The notes beneath the pieces were generated by a model. That model was not told the origin of the DNA and searched no databases. It was given only the letters and a program-made list of their open reading frames with translations. This document shows, piece after piece, positions 48,170 to 56,821 of a stretch of 64,000 nt of DNA; position 1 is the stretch's first letter; every line of letters begins with the position of its first letter. This stretch comes from an uncultured Alphaproteobacteria bacterium (GTDB taxonomy: Bacteria; Pseudomonadota; Alphaproteobacteria; HIMB59; GCA-002718135): assembly GCA_902612805.1 (NCBI GenBank), contig CACMEY010000003.1, positions 62,001-126,000 of the forward strand, in the 5' to 3' direction. The translations under genes were made by a program, and so were the position numbers.

Positions 48170-49375
48170 GTGCTGAACAATAAAGAATATCTAAATAGAC
48201 TATATCAATCAGATAAACCTCTTATAATTTATAAAACTGATAAGGGTTATGACATCTATACTGATTTTTCTAGAAGAATTATTATTAATAAAAAAAATCT
48301 AAAATATTTTCTTAATATCCAATCAAAATCAAAAAAATCTAAGTTTAAAGAATTGAATTGTTATGTTGGTTTCTTTGGTTATAAACTTCTTTGTGAAAAC
48401 ATAGGAATAAAGTTTCCAAAACAGCGATCTAAAAATTTTCATAGCGGTGTATTTTACAAGCCACAAACTAAAATTAGTATTGGTAAAAAAATAATAATCA
48501 AAAGCATTAAACCCAATTTTAGAAATATAAGTATAAATACAAAAAAATATTTACACTTAAATAAAAAGTTTAATCTTAATTTATCTTTAAAGCAGTACTC
48601 TAAAATATTTAATGATTTCTCTAAAAATATTAAACAGGGAAAAACTTATCAAATTAAAATAGCTCAAACATATTCAAAAAAAGGCAATATCAATTCTATT
48701 GATCTTTTTTGGAAGCTAATGAAAATGAATGAATCGCCTGAAAGTTTTCTTATCAGGGAAAAAGACTATAATATCGTAAGTTGTTCACCAGAGACACTCA
48801 TATTGAAAAAAGATAACACAATTAGAACTAAACCTATTGCTGGAACATTAAGAAAAACAAAGCAGTTAAATAAAAATAAAGCTCTAACATTCTTTAGAAG
48901 AAATGAAAAAGAAACCAAAGAACATAATATGATTGTTGATATGGAAAGAAATGATCTGTCTAAAATTTGTAAAACAGGATCTGTAAAAATAGATAAACTA
49001 AAAAAGGTTGAGGAATATCGAGATCTTTTTCATTACGTTACAACAATCAAGGGAGTTATAAAAAATAAAATGAGTAACCATGATATAATTTCTTCTTTAA
49101 TGCCAGGTGGTTCAGTCATTGGTTGTCCAAAAATTAGTACCATTCAACTTCTAAATAGAAAAGAAAAATTTGACAGAAATATTTATACAGGCAGTTTTGG
49201 AATTATACATTCAAATGGCGATATGCGATTTAACATAATGATTAGAACACTGCTTAATTTTAAAAATGATATTGAATTATCAGTTGCTAGTGGTGTGATC
49301 TTAGGCAGTACCGCAAAAAAAGAATATAATGAAAATTATATTAAAGCTAAATCACTTTTAGATCTATTTAACTAA
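48170..49375 (+). CDS. pabB: Aminodeoxychorismate synthase component I-like (PabB/TrpE superfamily)
   Basis: The 401-residue chorismate-binding enzyme is taken as PabB because pabA, pabC, folP, folB and folK follow directly. Visible motifs are QGKTYQIKIAQTYS, ESFLI.., IVSCSPETL, VDMERNDLS, MPGGSVIGCPKISTIQ (PabB-like PGGS rather than TrpE PAGT) and DMRFNIMIRTLL. The catalytic loop reads TKPIAGTLR (222-228), with Ala224 where most PabB have the nucleophilic Lys of PIKGT. Ala is typical of TrpE and isochorismate synthases. The start is GTG. PabB makes 4-amino-4-deoxychorismate with PabA. Confidence 0.82.
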   Translation: MLNNKEYLNRLYQSDKPLIIYKTDKGYDIYTDFSRRIIINKKNLKYFLNIQSKSKKSKFKELNCYVGFFGYKLLCENIGIKFPKQRSKNFHSGVFYKPQTKISIGKKIIIKSIKPNFRNISINTKKYLHLNKKFNLNLSLKQYSKIFNDFSKNIKQGKTYQIKIAQTYSKKGNINSIDLFWKLMKMNESPESFLIREKDYNIVSCSPETLILKKDNTIRTKPIAGTLRKTKQLNKNKALTFFRRNEKETKEHNMIVDMERNDLSKICKTGSVKIDKLKKVEEYRDLFHYVTTIKGVIKNKMSNHDIISSLMPGGSVIGCPKISTIQLLNRKEKFDRNIYTGSFGIIHSNGDMRFNIMIRTLLNFKNDIELSVASGVILGSTAKKEYNENYIKAKSLLDLFN

Positions 49376-49932
49376 TGATTTATCTCATTGATCACGAAGA
49401 CTCATTCACATACAATTTAGCTCATCTACTAGATAGTATTGAGCCAACATTTGTTTCAAATTATTATGAAATAGATCTAACAAAACTAGAAAAATCTTCT
49501 ACCATCGTTCTTTCACCAGGCCCTGGTGAACCAAAAGATTATCCATTAACAACTAAGATCTACAATAAATATAAAGGTAAGAAAAAAATATTAGGAATAT
49601 GTTTAGGTTTCCAACAAATAGTTTTTTGTGAAGGAGCTAAAATAGTTCAACAAAAAAATATTCTTCATGGTTATCAGAGTCATATTAAAGTAACTAACGA
49701 TAAATCAATTTTTAAAAAAAATTTTGATTTTTTAGGAGGTCGATATCATTCCTTAAAAATGGCTGAACCATTTGTTTCTAAATCAATGATAATTACAATG
49801 CGTTGTATAAAAACAAATGTAGCAATGGCGGTTGAAGATGATATTAATAAAGTCTATGGATTACAGTTTCACCCAGATTCATTTTTAACTCCAAATGGAA
49901 AATATCTTATTAAAAAAATCATTTCACGCTAA
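49375..49932 (+). CDS. pabA: Aminodeoxychorismate/anthranilate synthase glutaminase component
   Basis: The 185-residue class-I glutamine amidotransferase supplies ammonia to PabB. MIYLIDHEDSFTYNLAHLL is the family start; LSPGPGEPKDYP is the oxyanion loop. GICLGFQQIVF has the catalytic Cys76. The His of the triad is in LQFHPDSFLTPNG, where Asp168 stands where Glu is nearly universal (FHPES). The gene overlaps pabB (TAATG) and pabC by 38 bp. Confidence 0.9.
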   Translation: MIYLIDHEDSFTYNLAHLLDSIEPTFVSNYYEIDLTKLEKSSTIVLSPGPGEPKDYPLTTKIYNKYKGKKKILGICLGFQQIVFCEGAKIVQQKNILHGYQSHIKVTNDKSIFKKNFDFLGGRYHSLKMAEPFVSKSMIITMRCIKTNVAMAVEDDINKVYGLQFHPDSFLTPNGKYLIKKIISR

Positions 49933-50650
49933 GAATTTTAAATTACTTAAGTTCAATTCTCTTTGGGGTTACAAGGGTATCTTTACAACCATTAGACTAT
50001 TTGGCAAAGAACCAAATTTTATCTTAGTTGATCAGCATTTAAAAAAACTCAATAACGATTTAAGATTTTTTGGTATTGATGTTAAGATTTCAAAAAATTT
50101 TTTAACTAATTTTTTAAATAAATATTCTAAAATTAAAAACTACGACCACCTATTAAGAATTGCAGTCACAAAAAAAATAATCTCATTATCTGTGCGTAAA
50201 CGAAACAAACATCATAAGTATTTTACTGCAGTATTTTTTAGATTCCAACGTACTTTACCTAACTTCAAAAACTTACAGTACAAAAAAATAATTTCTTTAC
50301 AAAAAAAAATTAATTTACAAAAAGAAGAAATTCTTTTTTATTTTAACAATAAAATTTTAGAAGGCTCGACGACCAATTTAATTTTTGTAAATAGTAATAA
50401 GTTATTTATTCCAAAAAATTACTATTATTATGGAATTACTTTAGAATACTTAATTAAAAATCTACCTTATAAAATTTATAGAACAGATATTAATATTTCT
50501 AGTTTACATCAATTTAGTGAAATACTTTTAGTTGGCTCTGGTAAAGGTGTGGTTAGTATTTCTTTTATTAAACAATTTAATTGGTATAGGTCTTCAATAA
50601 AAATATATAATTTATTATCAAAAAAATATTCAAAAATATTATTGAAATGA
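49895..50650 (+). CDS. pabC: Aminodeoxychorismate lyase-like class IV aminotransferase (PabC)
   Basis: The 251-residue class IV PLP fold has YKGIFTTIRLFGKEPNFIL in the N-terminal domain and PNFKNLQYKKIISL, where the PLP lysine is expected (FKNL corresponds to the LKTLN motif). ILEGSTTNLIFVNSNKLFIP binds the cofactor phosphate, and SEILLVGSGKGVVSI closes. PabC converts aminodeoxychorismate to p-aminobenzoate and pyruvate. The sequence is divergent and Lys/Asn-rich, so the call leans on context between pabA and folP. ATG at 49895 overlaps pabA by 38 bp; a later non-ATG start is possible. Confidence 0.82.
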   Translation: MENILLKKSFHAKNFKLLKFNSLWGYKGIFTTIRLFGKEPNFILVDQHLKKLNNDLRFFGIDVKISKNFLTNFLNKYSKIKNYDHLLRIAVTKKIISLSVRKRNKHHKYFTAVFFRFQRTLPNFKNLQYKKIISLQKKINLQKEEILFYFNNKILEGSTTNLIFVNSNKLFIPKNYYYYGITLEYLIKNLPYKIYRTDINISSLHQFSEILLVGSGKGVVSISFIKQFNWYRSSIKIYNLLSKKYSKILLK

Positions 50651-51465
50651 AATTAGGAAAATATAATTTTAAATTAACTAGTCCAACGGTAATGGGAATA
50701 TGCAATGTTACTCCTGACTCTTTTAGTGATGGTGGAAAGAGTTTTAAAAGTTCAGATGCACTAAAAAATATTAAAGAAATGGTTATAAATGGAGCAAGTA
50801 TTATTGATATTGGGGCAGAAAGTACAAGACCTGGCTCAGATCCATTAACACACAAAGAAGAAGTTAAAAGATTAGAACCGATATTAAAAAAATTGCCAAA
50901 AAATAAATTTGTCATATCGGTTGATACTAATAAAATTGAAACCCAAGAATATGCATTGAATATGGGAGCACATATTATAAATGATGTCTTCGGTGGTTCA
51001 GAAGATTTATTCTTTTTAACTAAAAAATTTAAAACAGGTTTAATTTTAATGCACACACCTGCACCACCCAAAACTATGCAAAAGAAAATACACTCATATA
51101 ATAATGTTGTACAAGATATTAAAAAAATATTTCTTCAGAAAATTAAACAATTAGAAAAAATAAAAATTCCTTCATCCAAAGTTTGGTTTGACCCAGGTAT
51201 TGGTTTTGGTAAAAATTTAAAACAAAATATAGAAATCATGCAAAAAATTAATCAGTTTAAGTTTAAGGGATATGGATTATTATTAGGATCATCTAGAAAA
51301 AGCTGGATCAACCTCATAGATAAGAGTGAAACAAATCAAAGATTGGGAGGTTCAATCGCTTCTGCATTATATTGTTATCAAAAGGGAGTTGATATATTTA
51401 GAGTTCACGACATAAAAGAAACGTCTCAATCATTAAAAATTTTTGAAAAACTATGTTCAAAGTAG
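50647..51465 (+). CDS. folP: Dihydropteroate synthase
   Basis: FolP joins p-aminobenzoate to dihydropterin pyrophosphate; it is the sulfonamide target. The 272-residue TIM barrel has PTVMGICNVTPDSFSDGGKS, GASIIDIGAESTRPGSDPL, FVISVDTNKIETQEYAL, INDVFGGS, KVWFDPGIGFGKN and the last phosphate-binding GYGLLLGSSRKSW with FRVHDIKET. It overlaps pabC (ATGA) and folB by 13 bp. Confidence 0.96.
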   Translation: MKLGKYNFKLTSPTVMGICNVTPDSFSDGGKSFKSSDALKNIKEMVINGASIIDIGAESTRPGSDPLTHKEEVKRLEPILKKLPKNKFVISVDTNKIETQEYALNMGAHIINDVFGGSEDLFFLTKKFKTGLILMHTPAPPKTMQKKIHSYNNVVQDIKKIFLQKIKQLEKIKIPSSKVWFDPGIGFGKNLKQNIEIMQKINQFKFKGYGLLLGSSRKSWINLIDKSETNQRLGGSIASALYCYQKGVDIFRVHDIKETSQSLKIFEKLCSK

Positions 51466-51797
51466 AAATTAAAAACTTATCCATCAGTGCAAACATAGGT
51501 ATCACTACTCAAGAGCGAAAGAAAAAACAGTTATTAAAGGTAACATTAGAATTTAGTTATCCTGTTAAAAACTCACTAGATTTAAATAATATAAATAATG
51601 TGAAGGATTATTCATCTATTACTAAATATTTAAAAACTTTCATAAAGGAATCTCAATCACATACTCTTGAGAATTTAATAATAAAAACATCCAATGCTCT
51701 TGAAAAAAAATTTAAAATAAAAAATATTAAAATTACAATTAATAAAACAGCTGTAGCAAAAAAATATGGAGCTGAATCACTAAGTGTATCAAACTGA
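51453..51797 (+). CDS. folB: Dihydroneopterin aldolase
   Basis: FolB cleaves dihydroneopterin to 6-hydroxymethyl-dihydropterin and glycolaldehyde. The 114-residue protein has VEIKNLSISANIGITTQERK (the pterin-binding IGitx-E-R motif), VKDYSSITKYLKTFIKE, HTLENLIIKTSNAL (catalytic region with the conserved Glu), and IKITINKTAVAKKYGAESLS. It is embedded between folP and folK with overlaps on both sides. Confidence 0.93.
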   Translation: MFKVEIKNLSISANIGITTQERKKKQLLKVTLEFSYPVKNSLDLNNINNVKDYSSITKYLKTFIKESQSHTLENLIIKTSNALEKKFKIKNIKITINKTAVAKKYGAESLSVSN

Positions 51798-52284
51798 AAC
51801 AATAATCGCACTTGGCTCAAATCTAGGTAATTCTATATTTAATTTACGCTCTGCTGTTAGAGAGTTAGAAAATATTGGTAATATAAAAAAAATTGCTAAT
51901 ATTTATATTTCTTCTCCTTATGGATATAAATCGCAAAGTAATTTTTTTAACACCGCAATTAAACTATTAACCAATCAGAAGCCATTAGAATTAATAAATA
52001 ATATTTATGAAATTGAAAAAAAATTAAAAAAAAATAAAAAAATTATCAATGGTCCAAGAATTATTGATTTAGATATTATTTTTTTTGGCAAACAAATATT
52101 TAATAAAAAAAATTTAATAATTCCTCACCCAAGAGCAGCTGAAAGAGACTTTGTGTTATATCCAATACTTGATATTGATCCTTTTCTCAGACATCCAATC
52201 GAAAAAAAATCAATAAAAGTATTATCGAAAGAGTTGCAAAATAAATATATTATTAAAAGATTATCCTACCGAAATTTGATTTAA
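51784..52284 (+). CDS. folK: 2-amino-4-hydroxy-6-hydroxymethyldihydropteridine pyrophosphokinase
   Basis: FolK transfers pyrophosphate from ATP to hydroxymethyl-dihydropterin, giving the FolP substrate. The 166-residue protein has IIALGSNLGNSIFNLRSAVR, SSPYGYKSQSNFFNTAIKL, the signature GPRIIDLDIIFFGKQ with metal-binding Asp residues, and IPHPRAAERDFVLYPILDID. The start is GTG within folB. It ends the folate operon and its last 24 bp overlap the convergent TrpF-like gene. Confidence 0.96.
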   Translation: MYQTETIIALGSNLGNSIFNLRSAVRELENIGNIKKIANIYISSPYGYKSQSNFFNTAIKLLTNQKPLELINNIYEIEKKLKKNKKIINGPRIIDLDIIFFGKQIFNKKNLIIPHPRAAERDFVLYPILDIDPFLRHPIEKKSIKVLSKELQNKYIIKRLSYRNLI

Positions 52285-52911
52285 AAAATCTTTGAGTTTT
52301 GATTTAGAAATTAAATTTCTCTGATTTTTCAAACTTCTAGAAATATCTAATCCAAAAGGTATTATTTGTTTTAGAATGTTAGAAACATTTTTTTTATCTA
52401 TACCGCCACCAATATAAACTGGAATTTTTTTACTTTTTATAAATTGTATTTGTTTAATACTTTTTCTCAATGAATATTTTTTAATACTCTTTTTTCTATA
52501 AACATTCATATCAAAATAAATAACATCAACAATTTTTCTAATTGATTCAATGTACTTTTTATCAAAATTTTCTGGATTAATAGCAATACCTATTTTTAAT
52601 CTTCTAAATATTTTTTTTATTTTTAATAAATCTTTTTTGGGAAAATGATATGAACATGAAATTGTCTTTGGTTTTGTAAAATCTATTTGTTCTATTAGCT
52701 TGTCTAAAGAGACATACCGAGTCAGAAGTACTGATTCTATCTTATAATTTTTACATTCTTTAATTAATGATTGTATTTTTTTATCACTAACTGTGTTTGG
52801 TCCATTCAAATTTTTACTTGCAAAACCCAATGATTTTATTTTATTTTTATGCGCCACTTCAACAGATTTTACATTGGTTATGCCACAAATTTTTAGAGGT
52901 ATATTTTTCAT
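52261..52911 (-). CDS. trpF: Phosphoribosylanthranilate isomerase-like protein (TrpF)
   Basis: The 216-residue (beta-alpha)8-type protein has the TrpF start PLKICGITNVKSVEVAHKN with the catalytic Cys and SLGFASKNLNGPNTVSD. VDVIYFDMN is the expected position of the catalytic Asp, and GGGIDKKNVSNIL and FGLDISRSLK replace the usual GGl..eNv and GvDvsSgvE. TrpF isomerises PRA to CdRP in tryptophan synthesis. The sequence is divergent and there are no other trp genes nearby. It is encoded convergently to the folate operon. Confidence 0.75.
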   Translation of the reverse strand: MKNIPLKICGITNVKSVEVAHKNKIKSLGFASKNLNGPNTVSDKKIQSLIKECKNYKIESVLLTRYVSLDKLIEQIDFTKPKTISCSYHFPKKDLLKIKKIFRRLKIGIAINPENFDKKYIESIRKIVDVIYFDMNVYRKKSIKKYSLRKSIKQIQFIKSKKIPVYIGGGIDKKNVSNILKQIIPFGLDISRSLKNQRNLISKSKLKDFLNQISVG

Positions 52912-52963
52912 TAAATTTTATTTTTAAAAATTATAAATATATGTAAACTATTTTTTTTTATAT

Positions 52964-54400
52964 ATGTCATTAAATTTTTATAGACGAGTAGCGTTTGGCC
53001 TGTCGCCAAATGAAAAACCAGATAAAGATCCGCTTAATTGGGCAATAAATCAATTAGACACCATACCTGATCTGTTGTGGCCTGGAACAATCCCAACAGA
53101 AAAAGATTTAAGAAAAAAATACGGTGAATGGGTCTACGGAGATAGAGAAGTTTTAAGAAAAAAATTTAAAAATGATAAACATGCCTATAGAAAAGCAAAA
53201 GATGAATTAAGAATACAAACTGGAGAAAGATATTTTGAATTAAATGAACATGCCATTCGTCATTTTCAAACAAAGTATTCCAAACAACCCGTTTTTGAGC
53301 GTTTCTGGCTTTTTTGGGGAAATCATTTTGCAATAAGTGAAAAAGATTTTTTAGCAGAGTTTAGTACCGGACCTTATCAACGTGAAATTATTAGACCTAA
53401 CATGGTTAAAACTTTTGAAGAGATGGTTCAGTCAGTTACAACTTCATGGTGTATGATTCACCACCTTGATAATTCAGAATCTTTTGGTCCCAATTCTAAA
53501 AAAGGAATGGAATGGGGAGAAACGATAAACGAAAATCATGCAAGAGAATTATTAGAATTACATACAGTATCTCCAAATGCTGGATACACTCAGGAAGATG
53601 TGATTCAGTTAGCCTATATCATGACAGGTTGGGCGCACAAATGGGATAGAAAAAATTTAGAAACCGGGGATATATGGTTTGATCAAGAAATGCATCAAAA
53701 AGGAGATAAAGTAGTTTTAGGAGTTAAATATAAAAATGATGCAAAAAGAGAACTTGCAAAGGTAATTCATGATTTGGCAACACACCCAATGTGTATCAAA
53801 TTTGTTTCAACAAAATTATGCAGGCATTTTATTACAGATGAACCAACAGATGAAATGATAAACCCAGTTATAGAAGCATGGAACAAATCCAACGGTAGCC
53901 TGATTGAAATTCACAAAGCAGTTATAACGCAAGCTTATAAGTATAATGAGATTACGCATAAATTTCATCCACCTGAAATATGGTTAATGCAATTATCTAG
54001 AATGTTTGATTTAAATATTCCGCTTTCATTTGAAAAAATGAATTATACTTTTAAGTTAAAGCCAAATAATAGACAAAGACAGTTATCTTGGATACTTAGA
54101 GAAATAGGTCATTCACCTTATCGTGCTAAACAACCTAATGGTTGGAGTGATTTGGAGGTAGATTGGGTATCGCCAGAATTATTATTACGCCGCTTTTGGT
54201 TTGCTTCAGTTGAACTTCCAATGCTTGTTAAATCTGGAAACAGATCTCATGGTTTTATTTTATCTTGTCTTAAAAATAATTTTGAAGATCATGAAAATAT
54301 GGCATCACTTATTGATAATTTTAGATTTGGCACATCAGATTATGATTTAGGGCAAAAGTATGGAGTCATTTGTAATTTGCCAGGAGTATTAAAAATATGA
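52964..54400 (+). CDS. DUF1800 protein
   Basis: The 478-residue protein has the DUF1800 pattern: FERFWLFWGNHFAISE, YQREIIRPNMVKTFEEMVQS, GETINENHARELLELHTVSPN followed by GYTQEDVIQLAYIMTGWA, CRHFITDEP, PPEIWLMQLSRMF and QPNGWSDLEVDWVSPELLLR. These proteins are encoded next to DUF1501 genes across bacteria and their activity is unknown. No signal peptide is visible. The stop overlaps the DUF1501 start by ATGA, implying joint production. Confidence 0.9.
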   Translation: MSLNFYRRVAFGLSPNEKPDKDPLNWAINQLDTIPDLLWPGTIPTEKDLRKKYGEWVYGDREVLRKKFKNDKHAYRKAKDELRIQTGERYFELNEHAIRHFQTKYSKQPVFERFWLFWGNHFAISEKDFLAEFSTGPYQREIIRPNMVKTFEEMVQSVTTSWCMIHHLDNSESFGPNSKKGMEWGETINENHARELLELHTVSPNAGYTQEDVIQLAYIMTGWAHKWDRKNLETGDIWFDQEMHQKGDKVVLGVKYKNDAKRELAKVIHDLATHPMCIKFVSTKLCRHFITDEPTDEMINPVIEAWNKSNGSLIEIHKAVITQAYKYNEITHKFHPPEIWLMQLSRMFDLNIPLSFEKMNYTFKLKPNNRQRQLSWILREIGHSPYRAKQPNGWSDLEVDWVSPELLLRRFWFASVELPMLVKSGNRSHGFILSCLKNNFEDHENMASLIDNFRFGTSDYDLGQKYGVICNLPGVLKI

Positions 54401-55548
54401 ACTGCACAAGAAGAAATTTTTTAATTGGAGGATCAACAACATTGTTTCTTTCTGGATATTTTCCAAAAATAAGTTTTGCTTCAATGCAGAAAAAAAATCT
54501 AATTATTATATCACTTCGTGGAGGAATGGATGGTTTAACAGCTGTTCCTGTTATTGGAGATAAACGTCTCAAAAAATTAAGAAAAAAACTCATTCTGGAA
54601 GACGTTCTTAATTTAAACAGTGACTTCGGCCTTCATCCTAAATTAGAAATTTTTCATAAACTCTGGCAAAAAAATCAAGCGGCATTTGTTCATGCAACAA
54701 ATATTCCTTACACAGGCAGATCACATTTTGATGGACAAAATTTAATGGAAACTGGAGCGCACATTCCATACAAAGAAAAAACAGGATGGCTTGGCAGGGG
54801 GTTACTAGCTTCAAATATTATAGGAAAAGGTTTGGCAATATCTTTACCAATGCCACTTTTACTAAGAGGTGTGCCACAGAATAATAATTTCTTCCCATCA
54901 CCAGATTTTGTTGAAACAAAGTTAATAGATCAAATTTATAATGAATTTAAGGGTGAGCATAACGAGCTAATTAAATCTACACTTGATACAATAAGACAAA
55001 GACCATTGTCTATGCAAATAGCTACTGACTCTGATGATAGAAAAAAACTTGCTCTTGAAGCTGCTAAACAATTAAAAGATCAAAGTGGTCCTCGAGTTGC
55101 TGTATTTGATTTAGATGGTTTTGATACCCATGCTGCTCAAGGAGGTGTTGATGGAGCACATGCTGATGAACTAGAAGAAGTAAATAAGATTGTTACTATT
55201 CTACATGAAAATCTTGGCCAAGCATTTGATAATACACTAATTCTTACTCTGACTGAATTTGGCCGAACTATAAAACAAAATGGAGGTTATGGAACTGAGC
55301 ACGGATATGGAAGTGCAATACTAATGGCTGGAGGCTTGTTAAAAAAATCTCAAGTTTATACAGATTGGCCTGGACTAAAAAAGAAAGAATTGTTTGAGGG
55401 AAGAGATCTAAATTCGACTATTGATTCCAGGGCTGTTTATAATTCTGCAATGTCAATTTGTTTTAACCAAGATCCAGAATTTTTGCGTAAAGAAGTTTTT
55501 TGGGGAGACGAACTTCCTGATTTGTCTCAAGAATTGTTTAAGATTTAG
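54397..55548 (+). CDS. DUF1501 protein, Tat-exported
   Basis: The 383-residue protein starts MNCTRRNFLIGGSTTLFLSG, a twin-arginine signal (TRRNFL) with a hydrophobic core. The sulfatase-like DUF1501 domain follows: NLIIISLRGGMDGLTAVPV, TNIPYTGRSHFDGQNLMETG, VFDLDGFDTHAAQGG, TLILTLTEFGRTIKQNGGYG and GTEHGYGSAILMAGG. The family is related to alkaline phosphatase/sulfatase folds but its substrate is unknown. It is translationally coupled to DUF1800 and followed after 26 bp by cdd. Confidence 0.92.
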   Translation: MNCTRRNFLIGGSTTLFLSGYFPKISFASMQKKNLIIISLRGGMDGLTAVPVIGDKRLKKLRKKLILEDVLNLNSDFGLHPKLEIFHKLWQKNQAAFVHATNIPYTGRSHFDGQNLMETGAHIPYKEKTGWLGRGLLASNIIGKGLAISLPMPLLLRGVPQNNNFFPSPDFVETKLIDQIYNEFKGEHNELIKSTLDTIRQRPLSMQIATDSDDRKKLALEAAKQLKDQSGPRVAVFDLDGFDTHAAQGGVDGAHADELEEVNKIVTILHENLGQAFDNTLILTLTEFGRTIKQNGGYGTEHGYGSAILMAGGLLKKSQVYTDWPGLKKKELFEGRDLNSTIDSRAVYNSAMSICFNQDPEFLRKEVFWGDELPDLSQELFKI

Positions 55549-55574
55549 AAATAAATAATTTTTTTAGTAATTTC

Positions 55575-55991
55575 ATGTTAAACAAGAATATGGTTTCAGA
55601 AAATTTTGATAGTTTATTCAAGGCTGCAAAAAAAGTTAGAGAGCAAGCACATGTGCCTTATTCAAATTTTAAAGTAGGAGCAGCTTTTCTAACAGAAGAT
55701 AGTAAAATTATTACTGGTTGTAATGTTGAAAATGCTGCCTATCCTCAATCCCAGTGTGCCGAAGCAACTGCAATTGGAAATATGATTTCTAATGGAAACA
55801 AAAAAATTTTAGAAGTTGTGGTTATAGGTTCAGGTGAATTATTATGCTCACCCTGTGGTGGTTGTAGACAGAGGTTAAGAGAATTTGCTACTTTAGATAC
55901 TAAGATTCATATGTGTAACGAAAATGGTCATATGAAAACATCTACGCTCGAAGAATTACTTCCAGACTCTTTTGGCCCAGAGAATCTTTAA
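55575..55991 (+). CDS. cdd: Cytidine deaminase
   Basis: Cdd deaminates cytidine and deoxycytidine to uridine forms. The 138-residue tetrameric-type enzyme has VPYSNFKVGAAFLTED, the zinc motif NVENAAYPQSQCAEATAIG (Cys-Ala-Glu) and SPCGGCRQRLREF (the PCxxC pair). A second start 15 bp downstream (ATG 55590) is possible. It overlaps the next gene by one base (TAATG) and opens a nucleoside-salvage run. Confidence 0.96.
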   Translation: MLNKNMVSENFDSLFKAAKKVREQAHVPYSNFKVGAAFLTEDSKIITGCNVENAAYPQSQCAEATAIGNMISNGNKKILEVVVIGSGELLCSPCGGCRQRLREFATLDTKIHMCNENGHMKTSTLEELLPDSFGPENL

Positions 55992-56821
55992 TGCTACCTT
56001 CGGCCAAAAAATTTCTAGAAATAACAAATAATACTTCACCCGATATTGCCATAATTTTAGGAAGTGGACTAACCAATTTTTTTGAAGAAAAAGATATTCA
56101 AGAATCAATTTCATATGAACAATTATCTGATTTTCCACAGCCAACTGTAAAAGGTCACGCAGGTAAATTAGTTTTAGGAAAAATAAATACTTTAAATGTT
56201 GTTTGTATGTATGGAAGATCACATATTTATGAAGGACACAATCCCCAAAGCTTAGCTTCACCCATAAGAGTATTAAAGGACATTGGGTGCAAGTTATTAG
56301 TTGTTACAAATGCAGCAGGTAGTTTAGATGAAGCTATGCCGGCTGGTAGTCTAATGGCAATTAATGATCATATTAACTGGAGTGGTTTCAATCCACTTAT
56401 TGGACCTAATGCTAAAGAATATGGTCCTCGCTTTCATGATATGAGTGATGGGTATCATAAGTTTTATAGAGATCAGTTAATGCAAGTCGCTAAAAAAATA
56501 GATCAAAAAATTTATGAAGGTATTTATTGTATGTACTCAGGACCAAATTTCGAAACACCTGCTGAAATCAATGCCTTAAAAGTAATAGGTGGAAATGCTG
56601 TTGGAATGTCTACAGTACCAGAAGTTTTAGTTGCTAATCATTGCGGACTTCCTGTTATTGGTATCAGTGTAATCACCAACTTAGCTGCTGGGATGAATAA
56701 AACAAAATTAAGTCATCAAGAAACTTTAGAGAATGCAAGTTTAGCAGAGAACAATGTTTTAAATTTAATTAAACAATTTATACAAGAAGTTCAATTCGAT
56801 GATACCTCAAGAGATAATTAG
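55991..56821 (+). CDS. Purine nucleoside phosphorylase, trimeric family
   Basis: The enzyme cleaves purine nucleosides with phosphate to free base and ribose-1-phosphate. The 276-residue product has IAIILGSGLTNFFE (phosphate-binding), FPQPTVKGHAGKLVLG, YGRSHIYEGHNPQSLASPIR, LLVVTNAAGSLDEAM and YSGPNFETPAEINAL. GMSTVPEVLVANHCGLPVIG is followed by ITNLA, whose Asn favours 6-oxopurines such as inosine and guanosine. It may correspond to punA or xapA. It overlaps cdd and deoA. Confidence 0.94.
   Translation: MLPSAKKFLEITNNTSPDIAIILGSGLTNFFEEKDIQESISYEQLSDFPQPTVKGHAGKLVLGKINTLNVVCMYGRSHIYEGHNPQSLASPIRVLKDIGCKLLVVTNAAGSLDEAMPAGSLMAINDHINWSGFNPLIGPNAKEYGPRFHDMSDGYHKFYRDQLMQVAKKIDQKIYEGIYCMYSGPNFETPAEINALKVIGGNAVGMSTVPEVLVANHCGLPVIGISVITNLAAGMNKTKLSHQETLENASLAENNVLNLIKQFIQEVQFDDTSRDN

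Noticed and set aside
48170-49375. Annotating this gene as trpE because of the PIAGT motif
   Set aside because: The PGGS motif and the unbroken pabA-pabC-folP-folB-folK context favour a folate role; the ambiguity is reported as a finding instead.
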